From contig DGHX01000100.1 of assembly GCA_002392835.1 (NCBI GenBank), positions 1,817 through 9,882 on the forward strand: 8,066 bases of DNA, given 5' to 3'. The position numbers were made by a program, and so were the translations under genes. This document shows, one piece after another, positions 1 through 5,524 of the stretch. How positions within the stretch are numbered: the stretch's first letter is position 1; every line of letters begins with the position of its first letter. The notes under the pieces were generated by a model that ran no database searches, was not told the origin of the DNA, and saw nothing but the letters and a program-made list of their open reading frames with translations. Source of the stretch: Prevotella sp. UBA3837 (lineage in GTDB: Bacteria > Bacteroidota > Bacteroidia > Bacteroidales > Bacteroidaceae).

Positions 1-5
1 CTCCC

Positions 6-21
6 CAACTTGCGAAAGTTG
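6..21. other. Short perfect hairpin downstream of the Omp28-like gene
   Basis: CAACTT, the loop GCGA, then AAGTTG form a 6-bp stem with a 4-nt loop just past the stop codon of the minus-strand gene. The position fits a transcription terminator, but no T-tract can be seen before the window ends and the stem is weak. It may instead be a dispersed intergenic palindrome, so the role is uncertain. Confidence 0.3.
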
Positions 22-27
22 AGTACA

Positions 28-1881
28 TTATTTCAGGCCCTTCCTTACGGTGCCGTCGGCCCGCCGCTCAATGACGAGGGTGCCCCGTGGCGCATGGCTG
101 ATGCGCCGCCCGTCGGGGGTGAAGCACTGGGTGGTGGCCTGCGGGTGCTGGGTGCTGGGCGTGACAATGCCGCTGCTGCCCGTGCCGACGTGCGCCTTGG
201 CCACATTCACCACATGGCCCGAACTGACGTCGATGAGCATGGCCACGGCGTGCAGCAGGTCGCGGCGCTGCAGCAGCGCGTTGTCGGACATGGGCACCGT
301 GCGCAGCAGGTGCTGCGGCTGGTCGGCCACTAAGGGCGCGCTGATGCTGCCCTCGATGCCGTTCTCCACCCCCTCGGCCCAGATGGGCACGTGGCAGTAT
401 TTCAGTCGCATGTAGCGCTCGCCGTTGATGAACTCGCTGAGGAGGCTGTCATAGTCGGTCTTGCCCACCAGCGTGTTCACCTGCAGCCACTCGCTGCCCT
501 CGCCCTCGAGCGAGTCGGCGGTGATGACGAGCATCAGCTGGTGGTGGGCCTCGGTGGCGGAATAGCGGAAGGTGGTGGCCACGTCGATGCTGACATCGTC
601 GCCCTGCCACTGTGCACTGACGGCGAGGTCGGCCACGGTGGGCTGCTGCAGCGCATACTCCACCACACGGTCTGCACCATAGTTATTATAGGAGGCCACG
701 CCGCCGAAGGGGTCGCACTCCGCCATGCGGTCGATGGCACACGAGGGACGTCCGCCCATGCGTGCGCCGAGGCCATTGACAAACTGGCTGCCGTCGTACA
801 CGGGCAGCCGCATGGGCTCGTCGGCAGCGCCGCCGTGTATGGCTATGCCCACGAATCGGTCGGCAAACTGCTCCTCCAGCAGCTGCATGCCCACCAGTCC
901 GCGCGGACAGTTGGGGCACCAGGTGCCCGTCAGCTCCTCCATCACCGAGCGCTTCAGCGGCTGGCGGCTCAGTGCAATGAGCGTGTTGCGGGTTCTGCCG
1001 CTGCTGCTGCCGTTGGGCTGGCCGTTGACGCTGGTCACGGCCACCTGGCAGTCGTAGGCCTCGGCAGCGGTGGGCACGCTGAGCTGCAGGGGTAGGGTGA
1101 AGGTGGCGTCGAGCTCGGCCACGGGCTGCGGAAGCTGACAGTGCTGCACGGGCTGCGGCACGCCGTTGAGCAGCACCTGCAGGTCGACGCTCTCCACCGG
1201 TGTGGTGCCGTCCATGCGTAGCGTCAGGCTGCGCTCATAGTCCTCGCCGGCCAGCAGCATCGTCTCGGCCTCGGCAGCAGGCACCACGGCCACGCCGTGC
1301 CCGGCCAGGGCATCGCTGCTCACCAGGATCTGCATGGCCAGTGGGCCGACTGATGACTCGCGGCTCTCCCAGTTGAACAGGAACGACTGGGCCACCGTGC
1401 CCTGCTGCGGACCTGCTGCGAGCACCTGGCAGGGTGCGCCGCCACCGGCCACCTGCAGCGTGAAGCCCACGTAGACGCTGGCATAGCGCCCCGTGCCCAG
1501 CAGGGCCACCGGCTCGGGGAACAGGATTTCGGCCGGACGGCCGTCGTGCTGCATGTCGCTGAGCGTGGTCACGTCCACCTCGTGCAGCACCACGTCGGGC
1601 TGCGTGCTGCCCCAGCTGAACTTTGACACCGACACCCAGGCCCAGGCACGCTCCACTGCGCTCTTGTCGCTGATGCAGAAGCGAAGGCCGTGGGCCTGCG
1701 TGCCCGCCAGGCGGGCGTTGTTCATGGCGTTCAGACGCAGGCCGAAGCTGTTCGTTCCCTGGCAGCTCATTGCCGGGACTGCGTCGATGGTGCTGTTCCA
1801 GTAGCCCCACCAAACGGGCTGGCCCGCCGCAGCACTCAGCGTGAGCAGGCTCATGAACAGAATAAGTAGTGGTCGTTTCAT
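28..1881 (-). CDS. Omp28-family secreted thioredoxin-like protein with T9SS-type C-terminal tail
   Basis: The 617-residue product begins with a clear signal peptide (basic KR, then a Leu-rich core, ending near SAAAG around residue 20), so it is exported. Residues about 20-200 form a Bacteroidetes-type N-terminal domain rich in Trp and aromatic residues, and about 205-305 looks like an Ig-like beta-sandwich. From residue 310 follows the Omp28 signature: MEELTGTWCPNCPRG with the CxxC pair C322/C325, then the IAIHGG and MGGRPS segments of a thioredoxin-like fold. The last ~30 residues (DGRRIS, then RGTLVIERRADGTVRK) resemble a T9SS type A sorting domain, which would send the protein to the surface or outside. 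Omp28 was described as an outer-membrane protein of Porphyromonas; the redox activity of this subgroup is not established. The ATG at 1881 is supported by the signal peptide and a -7-like promoter box 21 bp upstream. It is transcribed alone, divergent from psd. Confidence 0.85.
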   Translation of the reverse strand: MKRPLLILFMSLLTLSAAAGQPVWWGYWNSTIDAVPAMSCQGTNSFGLRLNAMNNARLAGTQAHGLRFCISDKSAVERAWAWVSVSKFSWGSTQPDVVLHEVDVTTLSDMQHDGRPAEILFPEPVALLGTGRYASVYVGFTLQVAGGGAPCQVLAAGPQQGTVAQSFLFNWESRESSVGPLAMQILVSSDALAGHGVAVVPAAEAETMLLAGEDYERSLTLRMDGTTPVESVDLQVLLNGVPQPVQHCQLPQPVAELDATFTLPLQLSVPTAAEAYDCQVAVTSVNGQPNGSSSGRTRNTLIALSRQPLKRSVMEELTGTWCPNCPRGLVGMQLLEEQFADRFVGIAIHGGAADEPMRLPVYDGSQFVNGLGARMGGRPSCAIDRMAECDPFGGVASYNNYGADRVVEYALQQPTVADLAVSAQWQGDDVSIDVATTFRYSATEAHHQLMLVITADSLEGEGSEWLQVNTLVGKTDYDSLLSEFINGERYMRLKYCHVPIWAEGVENGIEGSISAPLVADQPQHLLRTVPMSDNALLQRRDLLHAVAMLIDVSSGHVVNVAKAHVGTGSSGIVTPSTQHPQATTQCFTPDGRRISHAPRGTLVIERRADGTVRKGLK

Positions 1882-1901
1882 GTGTCGTCGCGTTTTTGCT
1901 G

Positions 1902-1909
1902 CAAAAATA
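1902..1909 (-). promoter_or_regulatory. Putative -7 promoter box for the Omp28-like gene
   Basis: Read on the minus strand this is TATTTTTG, a full match to the Bacteroidetes -7 consensus TAnnTTTG, 21 bp before the ATG at 1881. No TTG is found at the preferred 19-21 bp further upstream; the nearest TTG is 15 bp away. The match is therefore to half of the promoter, and a short 5' leader is implied. Confidence 0.5.
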
Positions 1910-1960
1910 CAAAAAATTATTCAACAATGTCCTAAAAACAGCAAAAGAATGAGCTAAAAG

Positions 1961-1991
1961 TTGGTTAATTGACAAAAAAGCAGTAACTTTG
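1961..1991 (+). promoter_or_regulatory. Bacteroidetes -33/-7 promoter for psd
   Basis: TTG at 1961-1963 is followed, after 20 bp, by TAACTTTG at 1984-1991, which matches the Bacteroidetes housekeeping consensus TTTG / TAnnTTTG in both sequence and spacing. Transcription would start just downstream, leaving a leader of about 30 nt before the psd ATG at 2027. It probably drives psd, pssA and the DUF4834 gene. The 145-bp gap between the two divergent genes holds nothing else recognisable. Confidence 0.7.
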
Positions 1992-2026
1992 CAGCCGATT
2001 AGCGAAAGCTGTCGGAAATAAATATC

Positions 2027-2716
2027 ATGGGAAAGAGAATAAAGAAACTTAAGAAGATACGCATACACCGTGAAGGCACCAACGAACTACTCTACAGTCT
2101 GTTCGCCATTGTGGCTATAGCGGTCATCTTGTGGCGCTCATGCGATTCGTGGATTCCCTTTGCCGTGTTCACTGCCATCTTCGGCGTGACATGGCTGCTG
2201 GTGCTGAACTTCTACCGCTGCCCCATACGCTACTTCCCCGAGGATACGGAGAAGGTGGTGGTGGCACCCGCCGACGGCAAGATTGTGGTGATAGAAGAGG
2301 TGGATGAGAACGAGTACTTCCATGACCGCCGGCTGATGATGAGCATCTTCATGAGCCCGCTGAACGTGCACGCCAACTGGTTTCCCGTTGACGGGCAGGT
2401 GAAGTTCGTGCGCCACTTCGACGGCAACTACCACAAAGCCTGGCTGCCGAAGGCTAGCGAGGAGAATGAGCATGCCGACACGATGATTGAGACGCCCGAC
2501 GGCCAGCAGGTGCTGGTGCGCCAGATTGCCGGAGCCATGGCCCGCCGCATCGTCACCTACGCCAAGGATCTGGAGGAGTGCTACATCGACGAGCACCTGG
2601 GCTTCATCAAGCTGGGCTCGCGCGTTGACGTGTACCTGCCACTCGGCACCAAGCCCTGCGTGAAGATGGGACAGGCCACCACGGGCGACATGACCGTCAT
2701 AGCACGACTTGCGTAA
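2027..2716 (+). CDS. psd: Phosphatidylserine decarboxylase (short, class II type)
   Basis: This pyruvoyl enzyme converts phosphatidylserine to phosphatidylethanolamine on the inner membrane. The 229-residue protein has a basic N-terminus and two hydrophobic stretches (about 21-36 and 43-62) that would anchor it. The catalytic core follows: APADGK with D83, SPLNVHANWFPVDG with H115, and the self-cleavage site KLGSR, where cutting between G197 and S198 would leave S198 as the pyruvoyl group. That yields a beta chain of 197 and an alpha chain of 32 residues. D83, H115 and S198 are my candidates for the family Asp-His-Ser set. The length fits the compact psd of Bacteroidetes and archaea rather than the ~320-residue E. 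coli form. It is followed by pssA, the preceding step of the pathway. Its TAA stop is the first three bases of the downstream heptamer array. Confidence 0.93.
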   Translation: MGKRIKKLKKIRIHREGTNELLYSLFAIVAIAVILWRSCDSWIPFAVFTAIFGVTWLLVLNFYRCPIRYFPEDTEKVVVAPADGKIVVIEEVDENEYFHDRRLMMSIFMSPLNVHANWFPVDGQVKFVRHFDGNYHKAWLPKASEENEHADTMIETPDGQQVLVRQIAGAMARRIVTYAKDLEECYIDEHLGFIKLGSRVDVYLPLGTKPCVKMGQATTGDMTVIARLA

Positions 2717-2783
2717 TGCTCAATGCTTAATGCTTAATGCATAATGCATAATGCTTAATGCTTAATGCTTAATGCTTAATGCC
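2714..2783 (+). repeat. TAATGCT heptamer array, 10 units
   Basis: Ten head-to-tail 7-nt units run from the psd stop codon: TAATGCT (six times) with variants CAATGCT, TAATGCA (twice) and TAATGCC. A decayed eleventh unit, TAATGGA, occupies 2784-2790. Each unit except the second carries overlapping stop and start triplets (TAATG). Because 7 is not a multiple of 3, these fall in all three frames and make mini-ORFs such as ATG CTT AAT GCT TAA. It fills most of the 112-bp psd-pssA gap. Any function is unknown. Confidence 0.95.
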
Positions 2784-2801
2784 TAATGGACAGACTATAT
2801 A

Positions 2802-2829
2802 CAAATCTCAACTCTCAAATCTCAACTCT
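2802..2829 (+). repeat. Perfect 14-bp tandem duplication abutting the pssA start
   Basis: CAAATCTCAACTCT occurs twice with no gap (2802-2815 and 2816-2829). Each copy is itself two 7-nt units, CAAATCT and CAACTCT. The last base is the first T of the TTG start codon of pssA, so the repeat forms the whole region where a ribosome would contact the leader. No purine-rich ribosome-binding sequence is present. Confidence 0.9.
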
Positions 2830-3578
2830 TGAAGAAGCATATCCCTAACGCCATCACCTGCTGCAACCTCATCTCGGGCTGCATAGCCATCGCCTTTGCC
2901 GTGCACGGAGCCTACCAACAGGCGCTGTGGGCCATCATCGCCGGTGCCGTGTTCGACTTTTTCGACGGCATGACGGCACGTCTGCTGCACGTCAGCTCGC
3001 CCATAGGCAAGGAGCTCGACTCGCTGGCCGACGTCGTCACCTTCGGCGTAGCCCCCGCGGCCATGCTCTTCAACAAGCTGGTGATAGCCAGCGCCGCAGT
3101 GCTGGTCGACCTGCCGGAAAGTTCCATGGGACATGTCGTGGCAAAACTGCTTGCATACACACCCTTCCTGGCATTCCTCATGGCGGCCTTCTCGGCACTC
3201 AGGCTGGCGAAGTTCAACCTCGACGAGCGACAGACCATGGGCTTCATAGGGCTGCCCACGCCGGCCAATGCCCTGTTCTGGGGAAGCCTCATCGTGGGGT
3301 GGGGCCACCAGCTGAACGCCATACCGTCGCTGCAGCCCCTGCTGCTCGTGCTCATGCTGCTGAGCTGCTACCTGCTGGTGAGCGAGATTCCCATGTTTGC
3401 GCTGAAGTTCAAGACATGGGGCTGGAAAGGCAACGAGCTGAAGTGGCTGTTCGTGGCCAGCTGCGTGCCACTCATCATCTTCTTCGGACTCGGCGGGCTG
3501 GCCATCATCATCGCATGGTACATCACGCTGTCGGTCGTAACGGCCAAGCGCAATACTAACACCACCACGGAGCCATGA
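2829..3578 (+). CDS. pssA: CDP-diacylglycerol-serine O-phosphatidyltransferase
   Basis: This membrane enzyme joins CDP-diacylglycerol and serine to give phosphatidylserine, the substrate of the upstream psd product. The 249-residue protein carries the complete CDP-alcohol phosphatidyltransferase signature D-G-x2-A-R-x8-G-x3-D-x3-D, here D46-G47, A50-R51, G60, D64 and D68. Several membrane segments surround and follow it, with a strongly hydrophobic C-terminal half. The start is TTG at 2829: the product then begins KKHIPNAITCCNLISG, the expected family N-terminus. There is no in-frame ATG between the upstream stop (2784-2786) and M48, which lies inside the active-site motif. The weak start codon and repeat-built leader may lower translation. 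It overlaps the next gene by 4 bp (ATGA at 3575-3578), suggesting coupled translation. Confidence 0.93.
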   Translation: MKKHIPNAITCCNLISGCIAIAFAVHGAYQQALWAIIAGAVFDFFDGMTARLLHVSSPIGKELDSLADVVTFGVAPAAMLFNKLVIASAAVLVDLPESSMGHVVAKLLAYTPFLAFLMAAFSALRLAKFNLDERQTMGFIGLPTPANALFWGSLIVGWGHQLNAIPSLQPLLLVLMLLSCYLLVSEIPMFALKFKTWGWKGNELKWLFVASCVPLIIFFGLGGLAIIIAWYITLSVVTAKRNTNTTTEP

Positions 3579-3841
3579 AAGTGATTCTGCTGATACTCGC
3601 CGCCTTCTTCCTTGTGGGCATCGTGCGCGTAGGGCTCTTCGTGCTGCGCATCCGGAAACAGATGAAGCAGTTTACGCAGAACATGCGGCAGCAGCAACAG
3701 CAGGACAGTGGCTACGGGCAGTCAACAACCACCCACACCCAGGACGGCGTGACCATCATAGACCGCCGCGACCCCGACGAGCGCAACAAGAAGATATTCA
3801 CCAAGGACGAGGGCGAATATGTCGACTATACCGAGACATAG
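3575..3841 (+). CDS. DUF4834 family small membrane protein
   Basis: The 88-residue product has one N-terminal membrane segment (about residues 2-22), a basic Arg/Lys stretch (about 26-32), a Gln-rich linker (about 40-44), and an acidic soluble tail ending in the conserved-looking stretch KIFTKDEGEYVDY. This matches the DUF4834 family of Bacteroidetes, which I recall as commonly sitting beside pssA. Its ATG overlaps the pssA stop in an ATGA, so it is almost certainly in the same operon and translationally coupled. Its biochemical function is unknown; a role at the membrane linked to phospholipid synthesis is only inferred from position. Confidence 0.8.
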   Translation: MKVILLILAAFFLVGIVRVGLFVLRIRKQMKQFTQNMRQQQQQDSGYGQSTTTHTQDGVTIIDRRDPDERNKKIFTKDEGEYVDYTET

Positions 3842-3860
3842 CGTCCCGGAACTATCCTCC

Positions 3861-3895
3861 CTCCACCCTCCACCTTCCACCCTTCACCTTCCACC
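3861..3895 (+). repeat. CTCCACC heptamer array in the fucosidase leader, 5 units
   Basis: Five 7-nt units in order: CTCCACC, CTCCACC, TTCCACC, CTTCACC, TTCCACC, then ACT and the ATG of the fucosidase gene at 3899. The array makes up most of the 57-bp gap after the DUF4834 gene. It is pyrimidine-only apart from one A per unit. The same heptamer recurs inside murF at 6601-6635. Confidence 0.93.
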
Positions 3896-3898
3896 ACT

Positions 3899-5263
3899 AT
3901 GAAAAAGATGCTGACAACGCTGGTCGCCGTTGTAATGTCGTCCGCAATGGTATTTTCACAGACCAGCAACATACACGAGCAGAGCGACGGCTACGAATGG
4001 CCCACTGACACGCTGGTGCTGCAGAAGCTGCACGGGTGGCAGGACCTGAAGTTCGGCGTGCTGCTGCACTGGGGGCTCTATGCCGTGCCAGGTATCGTGG
4101 AGTCGTGGAGCATCTGCGACGAGCCCTGGATCAGGCGCGACACCACCTGCACCTACCAGCAGTATCTGGACTGGTACTGGGGACTGGCCGACCAATTCCG
4201 GCCCACGCAGTTCGACCCACAGCAGTGGGCACAGGTATGCCGCGACGCAGGCATGCGCTACATGATCTTCACCACCAAGCACCACGACGGCTTCTGCATG
4301 TACGACAGCCGCGAGACCGACTTCACCATAGCCCGCCACGCCTTCAGCACCGATGAGCGACGCGACGTGCTGCAGCATGTCTTCAATGCCTTCCGCGACG
4401 AGCAGTTCACCATAGGGGCCTACTTCTCAAAGCCCGACTGGCACTCGCAGCTCTACTGGTGGGACGTCTACGCCAAGAAGGGGCGAAACGTCAACTACCC
4501 TGTGGAGCAGCACCCCTGGCGCTGGCAGCAGTTCAAGCAGTTCACACACCGCCAGATGGAGGAGATACTGAGCCGCTACGGGCGTGTGGACATATTGTGG
4601 CTCGACGGCGGATGGGTGTGGCCCGACAACCGCGGACAGGACATCGACATGCCCGCCGTGGCAACCATGGCCCGACGGCTGCAGCCCGGCATCATCATCG
4701 TGGACCGGACCATTCGCGGACCCTACGAGAACTACCAGACGCCGGAGCGCACCATTCCCGAACAGCAGCTCAGCCACCCCTGGGAGAGCTGCATACCGCT
4801 GACCGACGACTGGGGCTACACCCCGAAGGCACGCTATAAGACGGCCACGCAGGTGCTCAGCACGCTCATCGAGATTGTGGCCAAGGGCGGCAACATGGTG
4901 CTGGGCGTAGGCCCCACCCCCGAGGGCATCATCAACGCCGAGGCCGTCAGCCGCCTGCATGACATAGGGCAGTGGCTGCGGCAGAACGGCAAGGCCATCT
5001 ACGGCACCACCACCACGCCCCACTACCACGAGGGCGACCTGTGGTTCACCGCTGCCAAAGACGGGCTGACGCGCTACGCACTCTACTGTCCCACACAGCC
5101 TGCAGCAGCCACCACGCTCACCTGGACCAAGAACCTGCCGCAGCGCAGCATACGCCTGCTCAGCAACGGGCGCAGGCTGAAATACCGCCTGCACGGCGAC
5201 AGCGTCAGCGTAACGCTGCCCGCACAGCTGCCGCAAGGCCCCATAGCACTGGAAATAAAATAA
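3899..5263 (+). CDS. Secreted GH29 alpha-L-fucosidase
   Basis: The enzyme would cleave terminal alpha-L-fucose from glycans by the retaining mechanism of family GH29. The 454-residue product starts with a signal peptide (MKKM, hydrophobic core, likely cleaved after VFS near residue 20), so it acts in the periplasm or at the cell surface. Family landmarks are KFGVLLHWGLYAVPG (H57), TTKHHDGFCMYDS (H128, H129) and DILWLDGGW with the expected nucleophile D236. These are followed by VDRTIRGPYENYQTPE (E277 and E283 are acid/base candidates I cannot separate) and VAKGGNMVLGVGPTPEG. A small beta-rich C-terminal domain ends the protein. The length is normal for a single-domain GH29. There is no SusC/SusD pair or regulator in the window, so it is not visibly part of a polysaccharide utilisation locus. 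No promoter was recognised in its short leader. Confidence 0.92.
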   Translation: MKKMLTTLVAVVMSSAMVFSQTSNIHEQSDGYEWPTDTLVLQKLHGWQDLKFGVLLHWGLYAVPGIVESWSICDEPWIRRDTTCTYQQYLDWYWGLADQFRPTQFDPQQWAQVCRDAGMRYMIFTTKHHDGFCMYDSRETDFTIARHAFSTDERRDVLQHVFNAFRDEQFTIGAYFSKPDWHSQLYWWDVYAKKGRNVNYPVEQHPWRWQQFKQFTHRQMEEILSRYGRVDILWLDGGWVWPDNRGQDIDMPAVATMARRLQPGIIIVDRTIRGPYENYQTPERTIPEQQLSHPWESCIPLTDDWGYTPKARYKTATQVLSTLIEIVAKGGNMVLGVGPTPEGIINAEAVSRLHDIGQWLRQNGKAIYGTTTTPHYHEGDLWFTAAKDGLTRYALYCPTQPAAATTLTWTKNLPQRSIRLLSNGRRLKYRLHGDSVSVTLPAQLPQGPIALEIK

Positions 5264-5284
5264 TAATGTAATGAAGTTAGTGGT

Positions 5285-5323
5285 GTTAAAGGAGTTAAGG
5301 GAGTTAAAGGAGTTAAAGGAGTT
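5285..5323 (+). repeat. Left arm of 39-bp perfect inverted repeat (GAGTTAAAG nonamers)
   Basis: The arm lies in a left array of 9-nt units at 5283-5318 (GTGTTAAAG, GAGTTAAGG, GAGTTAAAG twice) plus GAGTT. Positions 5285-5323 are exactly complementary, in reverse, to 5463-5501 in the right array, including the single variant unit GAGTTAAGG. The intervening segment is 139 nt. An RNA copy could fold into a 39-bp stem between the fucosidase gene and murF. Confidence 0.95.
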
Positions 5324-5431
5324 CTTCGCAAGCGAAGCGAGCAAGCTCGAGCGAAAGACGATAGTCTTGCTGCTCCGAGACTCCACCAAAATTCCTCCTC
5401 TGATGGAAAAAACAAGGGTAAAGTCTGTCGT
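5324..5431. other. Central module between inverted nonamer arrays
   Basis: This unique segment has its own symmetry. It opens with two adjacent palindromes, CTTCGC-AA-GCGAAG (5324-5337) and CGAGC-AA-GCTCG (5338-5349). An imperfect 13-nt inverted repeat (11 of 13 match; 5354-5366 with 5423-5435) then bounds an inner stretch of about 82 bp. This gives a nested, MITE-like or structured-RNA-like outline. No convincing gene or full promoter match is seen: TAGTCTTG (plus, 5362-5369) and TACCCTTG (minus) each miss the -7 consensus by one base. Confidence 0.45.
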
Positions 5432-5512
5432 CTTTAACTCCTTTAACTCCTTTAACTCCTTTAACTCCTTTAACTCCTTTAACTCCCTTAACTCCTTTAA
5501 CTCCTTTCACTC
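5432..5512 (+). repeat. CTTTAACTC nonamer array upstream of murF, 9 units
   Basis: Nine head-to-tail 9-nt units run to within 12 bp of the murF ATG. Seven are perfect CTTTAACTC; the seventh is CCTTAACTC and the ninth is CTTTCACTC. Because 9 is divisible by 3, all frames stay open or closed together. This explains the artefactual repetitive ORFs here (NSF repeats on plus, GVK repeats on minus). Positions 5463-5501 are the right arm of the 39-bp inverted repeat. Confidence 0.95.
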
Positions 5513-5524
5513 CTAAATAAAGCA

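Noticed and set aside
391..1095. 234-residue plus-strand ORF opposite the Omp28-like gene
   Set aside because: It is rich in Ala, Gly and His with no recognisable domain; it is a shadow of the coding minus strand.
1235..2068. 277-residue minus-strand ORF spanning the divergent promoter region
   Set aside because: It runs out of frame through the Omp28-like gene and over both promoters into psd. The signal peptide and domains belong to the other frame.
2714..2783. CRISPR-like array
   Set aside because: Units are directly adjacent 7-mers with no spacers, and there are no cas genes; it is a simple tandem repeat.
4427..5389. 320-residue minus-strand ORF opposite the fucosidase gene
   Set aside because: A GC-rich third-position bias opens long antisense frames. 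The plus frame has clear GH29 motifs and the antisense product has none.
5283..5512. Insertion sequence
   Set aside because: There is no transposase frame and only 139 nt lie between the inverted arms. A small non-autonomous element remains possible and is listed as a finding.
5271..5516. 81-residue plus-strand ORF and 70-residue minus-strand ORF rich in NSF or GVK repeats
   Set aside because: They are open only because the 9-nt repeat unit is a multiple of three and lacks stops. There is no domain, and both strands read equally well, so they are artefacts of the nonamer arrays.
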